DNA of 64,000 nucleotides, from the NCBI RefSeq assembly GCF_000499845.2, contig NC_023754.2, positions 6,464,477-6,528,476 on the forward strand, read 5' to 3'. Below are positions 32,416 to 42,804 of this stretch, in pieces. Below the pieces are notes generated by a model. The model did no database searches, was not told the DNA's origin, and was given only the letters and a program-made list of their open reading frames with translations. The translations under genes were made by a program, and so were the position numbers. This stretch comes from Phaseolus vulgaris (taxonomy: Eukaryota; Streptophyta; Magnoliopsida; Fabales; Fabaceae). Within the stretch, counting starts at the first letter, position 1; every line of letters begins with the position of its first letter.

Positions 32416-34087
32416 TTAAGACCTTTCCTTAGGAAGCCATTTGGCCAATCCTTTAGGAACAAGGTACCTCCTAGCTTTATATGTTCTAGATACATGACCA
32501 GATTTCATACAATAAAAGCATGTTGCAGTATGCATTATTTTTGAATGACTAAAAGAGGAAAAACCTGTTTTGGAAGGAACAAAGAAACTGGACAGCTTTT
32601 TCACATTACTTTTCATTCCAGGATTATATCCTAGACCATTTTTATTGAAAACAGCATTCTGTGAACCTAATAGGGTTTCAAGATTTCCTCTTCCTTTAGT
32701 GAAATTTGAAAGTGTTTTTAACAAATATTCAACCTGTTTTTCCAGCTTCTTACAATTATCACAAGTCTTAATTGATGCATGCAAACATGTTAATTCAAGG
32801 CTAACCAATTCAGTTTTAGCTTTGTGCAGTTCTTCTTCAAGAGCTTTGACCTTAGGTTCAAGTACCCTATTTACTCTATTCAATCTGTTACACATTATAG
32901 CCAACCTGTTTGCTTCATCATGTGTTTCCTTAAAAGCTATTAGCAGCTGATCATAGTTTTCAGAATCAGTGGAAAAATCACTTACTGAGTCAGAGTTGAA
33001 TCCTTCATCATTCACCATGAAACACATATTTGCTTCTTCACTTTCAGTAGAGGAATTACTGGATGAGGATACATCATTTTCTTCCCATGAGATGTATGCT
33101 CTTCTTCCTTTGCCTTTGTCACTCTTCTTGCTTGCTGATTTTTCTTTATTTTGATTGTTTGGACAATCAGCTTTTATATGACCTGGTTTACCACATCCAA
33201 AGCACGTGTAATTGGAAGAATTTGAATCAATAGGTTGTTTGGAATACCTCTTTCTTTGCTAAGTTCTGTCACGGTTTTTCTTTCTAAGAAACCTGCTGAA
33301 TTTTCTGGTGAGCAGACTCACGGTCTCATCATGTTCAGGATCAACTTCTTCCTCACTTGTATCATGTTCCATGGTAGTTTTCAGAGCAATTCCTTTGGCC
33401 TTCTTCTCCACTGTTTCTTGTTCTTTCAATCTTTTCAGCTCTATTTCATGCTCTATCAGCTTTCCAAAAAGTGCAGCAGTGGACATCTTGGATAAATCTC
33501 TGGATTATGAGATTGTTGTTACCTTGGGCTGCCAGCTCCTATCAAGGCATTTTAGTACCTTTATGTTAAGCTCTTCCTTGTCAAAGATTTTACCAAGGCC
33601 AGTGAGGTGATTTACAATGTGTGTAAATCGTTTCTACACATCTGCAATACTTTCTTCTGATTGCATTCTGAACAGCTCGTACTCCTGAATTAGTGAGTGC
33701 TTCCTTGCCCGTTTCACATCATCAGTTCCTTCATGAGTCACCTCTAGTACATCCCACATCTCTTTAGCTGAGTTACATTGAGAGACTCTAAAGAACTCAT
33801 CCATGTTCAGTGCAGATGTGATGATATTCTAGGCTAAGGAGTCATATTGGACCTTCTTCTTCTCGGTTTCACTCCATTCAGACCAAGGCTTCTTTATTGT
33901 TTCATCTTTGACAACCTGCATAGGTATAAAAGGTCCACTGACCACTGCATCCCAGATTCCCATGTCAATAGACTCCATAAAGATCTTCATCCTGATTTTC
34001 CAGAAAGCATAGTTAACACCACCAAACATAGGAGGTCTACTAATAGACGCACCTTCAGCAAAAGGCATTTTAAACTCAGACATCATG
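32416..34087 (-). pseudogene. copia gag (SIRE type), broken
   Basis: Starts near 34087 (M-S-E-F-K-M-P-F-A-E-G). Then P-P-M-F-G-G-V-N-Y-A-F-W-K, the UBN2 gag core, a first zinc knuckle C-F-G-C-G-K-P-G-H-I-K-A-D-C (about 33205-33165), a Ser/acid-rich stretch, a coiled coil, and a second knuckle C-F-Y-C-M-K-S-G-H (about 32520-32480). Nonsense codons sit near 33827, 33632, 33488 and 33257; two or more fit C-to-T change of a Gln codon. Nothing replaces the K-Q-P repeat that the element at 1-4953 has before its second knuckle. Confidence 0.85.
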
Positions 34088-34115
34088 TATACACTTGAGC
34101 AAAATACAAGCCCTA

Positions 34116-34129
34116 GCTCTTGATACCAA
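34116..34129 (-). other. primer-binding site
   Basis: Minus strand TTGGTATCAAGAGC next to the 5' LTR. It matches the initiator-Met tRNA primer site TGGTATCAGAGC apart from one extra A. Confidence 0.8.
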
Positions 34130-34130
34130 T

Positions 34131-35716
34131 TGTTGGGTCTATTAGTGTCTAAGTTCAAGAGGGGAGGGGTGAATTGAGCTTATAAAATTTTTCGCAAGAA
34201 CACACAATTTTCAGTATACCAGAGGCAAAAAGAACATATTGTTTTTACATGAAACAGATTGATTCTTCATAGCAGTCTAGCACAATTTGAATTTGTTCAA
34301 TATAAAATTGTGATCAACAGAGCATTATAACATAGTCAGATCAGCTGAATATTATGAGGATGAAGGATACAGCTATGCTTAGATATCAAACAAAATTACT
34401 CAACACAAGGTTTTAAGGAGAACGATTCTTTCTCAGATTTTAATGATTAGACTGTTTGTTCACAGATCGCTTAAGCCATCATATACAACTGCCTTGTTTT
34501 GTGATTAGAAAGCTTTAACAAATCAGGAAGAACAGTTCTTACTTAAACCCAGAATTAACAGATTCAATTTCAAAAGAACAGATTTAGTTCTTGACAGAAT
34601 TAAGCAAAACCAGAAATGAGTGCAGGGATGAGAAGAAAAGGCACACAAGTTTTTATACTGGTTCACTCATACAAAGCTACATCCAGTCTCACCTTACCCC
34701 AAGGTGGAATCCACTAAAAACAGTACCAATTACTTACAAACACACCAGTTCTTGAACACTACAAGAACAACACAATCAATGCTGAAAAACCCTATTTCAG
34801 CACACCTTGCACTCCAAGAAACCCTATCAAGGAGTGACTAACACTTACACCTTTACAAACCAGAATAAAGGAAAGATTACACCTGAAAAGAAGATGCAAG
34901 AACTCAAAATCAGTAGTTCAATTTGCTGCAGAACTGCACCAGCACCTTCACCAAGATCAAAGGTTTCCTAGAACAAGCACACTTGAAAATCTCTTTGGAA
35001 AACCTTTCAAAAAATCTTTCAATCCTTCTTCTCACATGGAAATTGTTTGATTTCTGTCAAAAACGTAATTGCTCAGCTCCTTTTCATGTGAGAGAGACTT
35101 TTCTTTATATAGAAAACAGTTTCTAACTTCTTTTCAAAAAACAGTTGAAAAGCAATTATGAAAACAACAGATTCATTTTTGAACTTAACAGATTTATTTT
35201 GTGAAAACCGCCAACTCAGCTAACTGAAATAACTGTCTGAGTTGTACCTTTGGTGCCCTAACTAACTTGTGAAAAATCTTTCAGCTGACCAAAGAATAAA
35301 CCTGTTCTTTCACAGTGAAACAGATTAAATGATAGTAAATAGGCCAGCTCAGCTTTAACTGAAATAACTAACTAAGCTTTACCTGTGGTGTCTTAGCAGA
35401 ATTTTAGAAAAGCCTTTTAACAGAGAAGAAATAAACCGATTCTTTCTCCATAAAACAGATTTATTTGTGTACTGATATAAAACTTTTAAGAGCACTTTAA
35501 AAAGCTTTTCAAAAACCATTTAACCACATCATGTGCTTGATCTAGGCTTGGTTAGGCATCTAGGATAGGTCATACAGCAAAAGGAAACCTTACACATACA
35601 CAAACCTAAATACAAGATCATCTAAACCTATTACAAACTTCAAAGCAAACTAGCTATTTTCTACATCAAGCACACACTAACACTAGGTAGAGAAGAGGCT
35701 TCATCCATCTTCAACT
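34131..35716 (-). repeat. 5' LTR of complete SIRE-like element
   Basis: About 98% identical to 25651-27235. Minus-strand TATA box CTATATAAAG at 35103-35112 would drive element transcription. Last base 35716 is T where the left copy has A. Confidence 0.92.
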
Positions 35717-35722
35717 ATAATG

Positions 35723-36235
35723 TGTTATGGACGATTTAACACCAATAAATTATAAGCAAACTCGTATAAAAGATATAAAAGATGAAGACACTAATATCAA
35801 CCTAAAACCTTAAGACAATAGTTGTTTACTCTTTATATATTGTTCATCTAGTTTATTTTTATACAATGTGGGACTTCAACGCACACTTCAATTTTTAACA
35901 ATCTTCTCCTTAAGTGTGAATTTTTTCCACATTGATACAATTTTCCTTAAGTGAAATAATTTCTTAACCCGAAGTACTTCGATGGTGAACCTTAGTTGTA
36001 CCTTCATTTTCCACAATTGGACACACTCATATGACAGCTTTGTCAGAAAGACCTTTGATACATGGAATCCACAAACCTAGGATTCATCACTCACTCTATA
36101 TCGTACTTATTTGAGTCAGCTACCAAGATGAATCAACGACTTTGATACCACTTATGGGTGTTTTATCCATATATATTTCTTATCTTTCTAATTTATACCA
36201 ATGTGAGACTCCAACTCACTTGAATTCCTAATAGT
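35723..36235 (-). mobile_element. TRIM-like element
   Basis: Left LTR-like block 35723-35900 (178 bp, TGTTATGG ... TTTTTAACA). Next to it is a minus-strand purine stretch AAGGAGAAGAT, and after about 250 bp a PBS-like TGGTATCAAAG (36141-36150, minus). A shorter second block (about 36155-36235) shares the TTATACCAATGTGAGACTCC-type core with the left block. No coding sequence. The second block is much shorter, so the element is either eroded or the pairing is wrong. Confidence 0.45.
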
Positions 36236-36239
36236 TTAT

Positions 36240-36565
36240 ATGTATGTCTAAGCTCAAGTCTACTAAAATTAATGAGGAGAAGGAATACATGTTTTTTGTT
36301 TCTTAAGTTAATGTAGTAGGAGTTAGAGGTATGCAATGACGTGCATAGACTAGACGTTGTCCAAACCCATCTTGTTGAGTAGATATGTGAGTGACACTCA
36401 GAAGGAGCATTGGCAAACAATGAAACAAATTCTAATATTTGAGAAAGGAATTGAGGACAATAGAATTATCTTCAATGATGATTTGCAATGTACTCTAGCA
36501 AAGTTCTCTGACTCTAAATTTTTGGACTTAGGTGCTAGATGTTCCATAACAAGCTATGTCATTGG
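36240..36565 (+). pseudogene. Ty1/copia RNase H-region scrap
   Basis: Reads S-R-Y-V-S-D-T-Q-K-E-H-W-Q-T-M-K-Q-I-L, then D-S-K-F-L-D, resembling the copia stretch S-R-Y-M-S-N-P-G-K-E-H-W just before RNase H. Frame-broken, with no LTRs nearby. Confidence 0.6.
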
Positions 36566-36573
36566 TTAGTTGT

Positions 36574-37351
36574 TGTACTGGCCAGAACGCTCAGATTTCA
36601 GTGCTCGCTGATCGGAGCTCAGCATTTGCCTCAGTTAAGTCAGCTCGACTTTTGCGCCAAGTTGACGGGCCATATGGTTGGGCTCAAGATATGTGTTAAC
36701 TCTTTTCTATATACTTAACGTAACCCCCTGTGTGCAAGGCCCAAACGGTCAGCAAAGGGTAGTAATGGACCTAGGGGTGCGCTTAGCGCGTATGGGTCTA
36801 GTACGAGCAAAATGTTTCCTCTAAACCTAAGCTCATGTGTGCTAGGGCACAATGAGTAGGTTGCATGTGAGATACGTAGCACCTCGTCGAGCATGCCTAC
36901 ATGAAACAGATTGGACCCCTGATGTTGGTACAAGAGTTGGTACCCTAGTGGCTATTCTGTTAAGATTTGATGCATTCCCTTTAGGGAAGTATTATGTTCA
37001 GCTGTGGCGCTAAGAGAGTGTGCCCTAAACAGAATGCCTTCCTTACGCATAGGCTTTCAGTTGAAATAAGACTCTCGTGATAGAAAGCTGTTACAAGAGG
37101 TAGGCTATAAAAGGGACTTGAGATCCCAGGTAAAGGTATGTTGTTTCTAAGACTGAAACTAGTTACTTCTTGATTCTTATAAGCCCTGTATTGACTTGAT
37201 CGTTGGAGTGCAATCAACAGGTAGGGCCCCAATTTGTCTCAACAGAGCCGCGTTCCAGCATTCCAAATGGAAGAACAGATTCCACCAGAGATAGACGGAG
37301 CCAGAGCTTGAGATTGGAGTCAACCAGCGACCAGGTCAACTAGCGAGAACA
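36574..37351 (+). repeat. Tat-type 5' LTR, + orientation (778 bp)
   Basis: TGTACTGGCCAGAACGCTC ... GCGAGAACA, followed directly by the PBS block TTTGGCGCCCACCGTGGGGC (37352-37371). TATA box GCTATAAAAGG near 37107-37116. Its reverse complement aligns with 40225-41036 (shared GCTTTCAGTTGA and AGAAAGCTGTTACAAGAG segments). Confidence 0.8.
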
Positions 37352-37420
37352 TTTGGCGCCCACCGTGGGGCATGATAAAACCAGGTCCCACCCACAGTTG
37401 TGTTAAAGCTCTCAAGTGAA

Positions 37421-37690
37421 ATGAGGAACACGAGGCAAGGTCTGGCAAGACCTGAAGGGAACGATAATCCAACCCTACAACAGCTCATGGAGACAATTAA
37501 CGCCCTTCAAGAGATGGTGGCGGCATCCAAGGGTGACCAGGACAGGCTCATGGCGGAGGTTCGAGTTGAACATGTGCTTAGGCAAGAGCAATTTAGAGCA
37601 GAGCTAGATGTGTCACAAGCAAGCAACGAGGAACTACGCAAAGCCAATGAGGAATTGCGTAGAGACCTACAGCGACTATTGGTTAATTAG
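37421..37690 (+). pseudogene. Tat gag N-terminus, + orientation, truncated
   Basis: ATG 37421 gives M-R-N-T-R-Q-G-L-A-R-P-E-G-N, then a coiled coil (Q-Q-L-M-E-T-I-N-A-L-Q-E-M ... E-E-L-R-K-A-N-E-E-L-R-R-D-L-Q-R-L). Homologous to the minus-strand gag starting at 40155. Coding similarity stops at about 37677, where a minus-strand Tat protease segment begins. Confidence 0.75.
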
Positions 37691-38296
37691 AACTCGATGT
37701 ACTTTCCTTCCAACGGTGATGACAGATATCACCACCGGATCATCTTCAGGAGGGACCACGTCCTCCAAATCAAAGCTCGTAAAGCAGAGGGCAGGCTCAG
37801 GTGATTGGTCAGGTCTCCTCGCCTCTACTGTCATCACTTCTCTTGTGTATCTCTTATGCTTAGAGGCAGTGCACCCTTCTCCCAAGAATCCTCCCGAGAT
37901 GGTGTTCACCTCGCCATGGACTAGTACCTCATGCACTTAGTCGCTAGGAGCAACCTCTTCCTTCAACCTTTCCTGGTCCCACTCTAGATATTTCTTCAAG
38001 AATTCGTCCTTCACCAAACCTGTCAATTGATAACCCAGAGATATACATCGCTCCACGTCGTTCCCAAATCCTTTGTGGAATTCGCACCAGGCATCCTTTC
38101 GTGGCCCCAAATTCTTGTCAGACTTCTGGGGGAATTTTAGTTTTTCCATGACCTCTGGTATGCTCAGCAACTACTTGTAGGACATTCAGAACTTAGGTCG
38201 AAATGTCAAATCTTCCCGTGCCTTCGCCTTAGGCATGTTCTTCCTAGTTAAGTATGGTGCTCGCCTTGCACTCGTCCTCTTCTCGGTCGTGGTTTC
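37676..38296 (-). pseudogene. Tat gag C-terminus and protease start
   Basis: T-T-T-E-K-R-T-S-A-R-R-A-P-Y leads to L-L-S-I-P-E-V-M-E-K-L, C-E-F-H-K-G-F-G-N-D-V-E-R-C (a zinc-knuckle-like block), G-G-F-L-G-E-G-C-T-A-S-K and V-I-S-V-I-T-V-G-R-K-V-H-R-V-L-I-N-Q. It stops just before the expected protease G-S-S-A-D. In-frame stops occur near 38174, 38188 and 37937. Confidence 0.75.
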
Positions 38297-39187
38297 TGTA
38301 CCGCCCTGGTAGTCGGAAGTGATGACATGGCACCAAGCTATCGTATAGGCGTGTTGGACGGGACGCCTGGCTGGCAGAAGGGAAGGAAGTCGGGGGGCTC
38401 GTGTAGTCGCCAGTTGTTAAGTTGGCGTGCTCCGAGCTCCAGCATACCTAAACCGGCGGTCACCAGGTTGAAGATGAAGTCGCCAGATGTGAACCCGGGC
38501 GACCAAGTGATTAGAGATCGCCGAAACAAGGACATCGCCAAAGATGAAGTCAGATAGTCTTTCCCAGCGGGCCAGAGGATGAGCTCGGGAGATAGCTCAC
38601 ATGAACGTACACGGTGAAGCAAGAAGAGTATATCATGAAGGCGGCCGGCGAGACCACAGGGAAGGTGTGTGCAAAGGCACCCGAACTCGCCACCCAGAAG
38701 AGATCACGCTCCAAGGCAACTATGCACTGAGTTGTATCATGCATAAGTAACTTAGCCAAAATCCTGAAGAGTAAGAAGTGGCGCCCAAGTCAAGGATGCT
38801 CCAGATGATGGCACGTGTACAGCTGGATACGAGCCACGTGTCCAGATGTGTAACTTCCAGGAGAGAGAAAGTGCCCAGGTATATAAGAGTTTCCAACGAA
38901 CTTTGAGGTACGCACGCGTTTAGATTACTTCTTTACAACTGCGAGAACGAGAGCACGCTGAGAGAGAACTTTGCACGGTTCCTTAGAGTTCTTGAGTTTT
39001 ACTCTTAGTAATTGGTGGTTCAGTTGCTGACTTGGGCGTCGGAGCGTGATCGGCCGCAGCGGCGCAGTTCTGTCTTTTGCAGGTTCTTGAGGTGAATCGT
39101 GGTGAAGGACGGAGGCTAACACAGCGCAGAAGTCGATCCAGGTTTGACGAGGCAAGGCTCCAGCGTTTTGGTCAACAGGCAGGATCA
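38297..39187 (+). mobile_element. solo LTR (891 bp) in Tat gag, TSD GTTTC/GTTTT
   Basis: Starts TGTACCGCCC, ends GGCAGGATCA. Flanks are GTTTC (38292-38296) and GTTTT (39188-39192), one mismatch. Removing it joins gag as R-V-N-K-T-T-T-E-K-R. Contains a TATATAAGAG box (about 38881). Related to the solo LTR 20613-21851. Confidence 0.75.
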
Positions 39188-40155
39188 GTTTTGTTGACCC
39201 TCAGAGGTCGGGATCGGCTACCTTCCTTAGGCTTGGTCTGCCCTGGATATGTGTTGTTGTGCTTCACAGATACTGCCTTCTCCGCATTGATGTGGGCAAC
39301 AGCCTGACGTCGTATTTCAACAAATGTCACTGCCGAATTTCTTATTAGTGAGTCACTTAATGGCCCTGCCATGACTCCCTGCTCGAAGGCGTTGACCATC
39401 AGGGCTCGTCGTGGGTTTGGAGCTTCACTGTAAACACCCAAAACCTGTTCAAATAATTTTTTAGAGACTCACCTTGTCTTTGCTTCACGCTAAAGAGATC
39501 AAATGAAATCAGGGATTTGGTCTAATTGATAGAGAATTTTTTCCTGAACAACTCGAAAAACTGGTCAAAGGAGGTGTACCTGTGAACGTACCCATGAACA
39601 TTTTTTAATGGATAGCGTTTGTTCCTCCAGAAATAATCATCTAGGTGTTGAACGTCGTAAGATGGTTTTTTTGGTCTTCTACTCCCGTGAAAACGATCTT
39701 AGGTGTTATGTAGTGTGGCGATACAAGTGCATCTATGATCGCCTGCGAGAATGCTTGGGACGAGCTCTTAGCTGTGCACTCAGACCCCACTCCCTTGTAG
39801 AGCGTTGATCAAGTTGTTGTAGATTCTTGCGCAATTCCTCGTTGGCCTTGCATAATTCCTCACTATTCGCTCGCGAAGCATCTATCTCCGCCATCAGTTG
39901 ATCTTTCCTGAGCAATTGCTCAGCTCGAGCTTCCGAAATAAGCTTTTCTTGTTCAACTTTAGCCTATCCCATTGCTTCTTCCATTGCCTCTACCATTAGC
40001 CTTTCCTACTCGGCTTTGGCCTCTTGTTGGATCCACTCCTGCTCTCGCTTGTACTGCTCGTTGTCTTTGAGAGCTTTCACGGTATCCATAAGTTGTTGTA
40101 GGGTGGGGGCGTTATTCCCTTCAGGTCCCAGTGGTACTGGCCTAGTGTTCCTCAT
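39188..40155 (-). pseudogene. Tat gag N-terminal and middle part, - orientation
   Basis: ATG at 40155 gives M-R-N-T-R-P-V-P-L-G-P-E-G-N-N. Coiled-coil blocks (E-E-L-C-K-A-N-E-E-L-R-K-N-L-Q) follow, then after frame changes V-N-A-F-E-Q-G-V-M-A-G-P and S-L-I-R-N-S-A-V-T-F-V-E-I-R-R-Q-A-V-A-H-I-N-A-E, reaching P-L-R-V-N-K-T at the solo LTR. Confidence 0.75.
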
Positions 40156-40224
40156 ATCGCTAGAGAACTCGCACACAATTGTGGATGGGATCAAGCTTTT
40201 TCGGGCCACACGGTGGGCGCCAAA

Positions 40225-41036
40225 TGTTTTTGCCGGTTGACTTTCTCGTCGGTTGACTCTAGTGAGGAGCTCCACCTCCAATTTGTCTCCTCTTGAAACT
40301 GTTGTATGTCTTCTTGTTGCATTGGAACGTGGCTCCGTTGAAACAAGGGGAGCTCTTCTTGTTGATCACACTCCGACGATCAAGTCAGTGAAAGCTTACT
40401 AAATTCAAATAAGTATTCAGTCTCAGTCTTAGAAACATCGTACCTTTACTTGGGGTTTCAAGCCCCTCTTAAAGCTTATCTCTTGTAACAGCTTTCTCTC
40501 ATGAGAATCTAATCTCAACTGAAAGCATACGTAACAAGAAACCATTATGTTCATGGGCGCCATCTTTCTAGGTGCTACAATAGAAAGGAATCTTATATCT
40601 AATGAGAGCATAAAATAATAACAGAACAACCACCTGCCAGCAGGGCACCATCTTAGGTGCCAACAACAGGGGAATATTTTGTTTACGGGGGCACCCTACT
40701 CATGGTGCAACATTATATTTCACTATGCATGTAACTTAACCACCACGTGCCCTAAAATACACACACTTAGGTTAAAATATGTTTACATGACTTAACCATT
40801 ACGTGTACTAACATGTACCTCTAGGTTAAGAAATAGTTTTTTCTAACAACCTTACACCAACGTATAAAAAGGTTATTTTAATTATGCCCCAACGGGCTTA
40901 GTGACAAAACTGGGCCCAACACATGGCTCACTTTGTTGGCCCAACAGTCGAGCTGACCTACCTATACCATGCACCGAGCCCTGACCATTAAGCCCCGACC
41001 ACTGAGCACTAAGCCTTGAGCGTTCTGTCCAGTGCA
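40225..41036 (-). repeat. Tat-type 5' LTR, - orientation (812 bp)
   Basis: Minus strand starts TGCACTGGACAGAACGCTC at 41036 and ends next to the PBS block at 40224. Inverted relative to 36574-37351. Confidence 0.8.
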
Positions 41037-42804
41037 ATTATAATTGTTAATAAGTAATCCTCATAATTTTGAAATATTTTAAATTAATGCCTTTATTTTA
41101 AAATTCATTCTAATAATTATTTCACTGTGAAAGTGAGAAGTAATAAATTTAATTTGTCATTGCAATATGTTCTTTCAACCTTTAGCCAAGAACACACATG
41201 ACTTGAAGCCCACATCTGACAGATAATGCAATTACTTAGGATATGTGACCCAAGTTGGGACAGTAAGGTGGATCGTTAGAGATGGTGGAAAATGGGATTC
41301 AAGGTTATTTCAAATGACAAGTCATTTTACAAGAATTTTTTAAACTCGTGATATTTTACGAAGGTTCTTTATCTCATGGCATTTTACGAAGGTTTTTAAA
41401 CTCATGGTATTTAACTGAGGTTTTAAAACCTATGGTATTTTACAAAGATTCTTAAACACATGATATTTAACAAGGGTTCTGAAAGACTTTTCCTGAGGTT
41501 TAAAAAAACTCCGGGGAACACATTCTCCAATGATGGTTTAGCAGTGGAAACTGCACTAAGTAAATGACTTAATAAAGATTTTAACTCTGGATAATGTAAA
41601 AATAAATTTCCGTTAAAACTATTTTTTTTTTAGTTACGGAGAATTGAGTTTCCATGTTAATATGTATATATAAACTCTTATATCTAAGACTAATATTTTA
41701 AAAAGTATTTAAAATAGATAAAAAAAAGTATAATTAATTACTAATTGTAATTTAATCAATTATAATTATACCAGGAAGTACAATTTTTAAAAGTATTAGT
41801 ATAATAGTTTTATGGTGATGGTTCTTGTTTATTCTTAAAAGCATTATACTAATACTTTTCTAATTGAGAAAGTTAAAAAGATTATTTTAAAATTCATGAT
41901 TAACAAGGAACAACCTGGCAGAAAAGGTGCAAGTTGAGCCAAAAGACAAAAGAAAAGTAACTACAGGGCTTGGTGCTGGTACACAGTTACACCTATGAAT
42001 GGCAATGGCATCCACTTGCTCCTGAAGTGGAGAATTCCTTTTGAATATTCACAATAATTTGCTTTGATTCTGATGCAGACAAAATGGAATGTTTCTTACC
42101 AAGATTTGAGTCCAGACAGTCCTAATCAGCAACCCTTGATCTTTTCATCTTTTGGGGTGTCACTCTCATTCATGCTCAATATTGAACACTGACCACACTG
42201 CTTCCACATCCCTCTTATTGTACCATCTTCATTCCCTGCCAACTCCACTTTCTCTCAGTGCATGCATGTAGTATAGAGTATTCAGCTTTGGAGTCCACAA
42301 AGCTAGTTATAGCAATCTCTTCAAAGTTCAAAACTTCCCTTTTGGTTCTAGCTTAGCTTGGACATGTTGCCACTGTTCAAAGTACCAGTCTTTTTCTATC
42401 GGTTGCTTTTTTGCTTCAAGCTATTTTTCTCATTTCTTATGTCCAAAGTTTCCTTCTGTCTCGTTTTATGATTCAAACAAACTTCTTCCATTGGATTACC
42501 TTGAATTTGAGTAGGACATCAGGCTTTTATGTGAAATTTTATTCTACTTCTAGTATGGGCTTGTGTTCTTATCTTTACATGGCTTTCAGTTTCTAGGACT
42601 TTTTATTCTGTACAAATCACCAGTGACAACAACACTTGAGCAAGGAGTTATTTCAATTGTGTACATTTTTATGAATAGGACTTATATTTTGGTTACCTTT
42701 AGTTGGTGTGAATGGGGTCTAATTAGCTGCTGAATTGAATTGGGTTCAGTTTTGGAGCTTTAGAGATTCGTATTTGAATAACAGAATAAGTCAAGAATTT
42801 AAAA
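41037..42804. other. intergenic and presumed HPAT promoter/leader
   Basis: AT-rich, no coding sequence. Holds the 29-bp tandem array (41321-41490). A 20-codon upstream ORF (42671-42733) precedes the HPAT ATG, if the leader begins that far up. Confidence 0.5.
41321..41490 (+). repeat. degenerate ~28-bp tandem array, about 6 units
   Basis: Unit cores such as GATATTTTACGAAGGTTCTT begin at about 41321, 41350, 41379, 41407, 41435 and 41462 (spacing 27-29 bp). Each has an ATTTTAC/ATTTAAC core followed by an A/G-rich GGTT and an AAACTCATG-like tail. Confidence 0.75.

Larger units (their letters stand above)
25651..35716 (-). mobile_element. complete SIRE-like Ty1/copia element (about 10.07 kb)
   Basis: Two LTRs of about 1585 bp (25651-27235 and 34131-35716) in the same orientation. 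The right copy is the 5' LTR because the PBS adjoins it. The short duplication TATAAT (25645-25650 and 35716-35721; 5 or 6 bp depending on whether 35716 is a mutated LTR base) marks the insertion. Minus-strand order: PBS, gag, protease, integrase, RT, RNase H, env-like ORF, polypurine tract. By eye the LTRs differ at about 27 positions plus one indel (about 98% identity), so insertion was recent. Gag-pol carries at least eight nonsense codons and a frameshift; the env-like ORF is open. Confidence 0.93.
37676..41036 (-). mobile_element. Tat gypsy element 5' part, - orientation
   Basis: 5' LTR 40225-41036, PBS block 40205-40224, gag (40155 down to 37937, split by a solo LTR), then a protease start (37936-37676) that ends at R-V-L-I-N-Q. 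The rest of pol is absent; the sequence joins the oppositely oriented gag of the neighbouring LTR. Confidence 0.75.
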
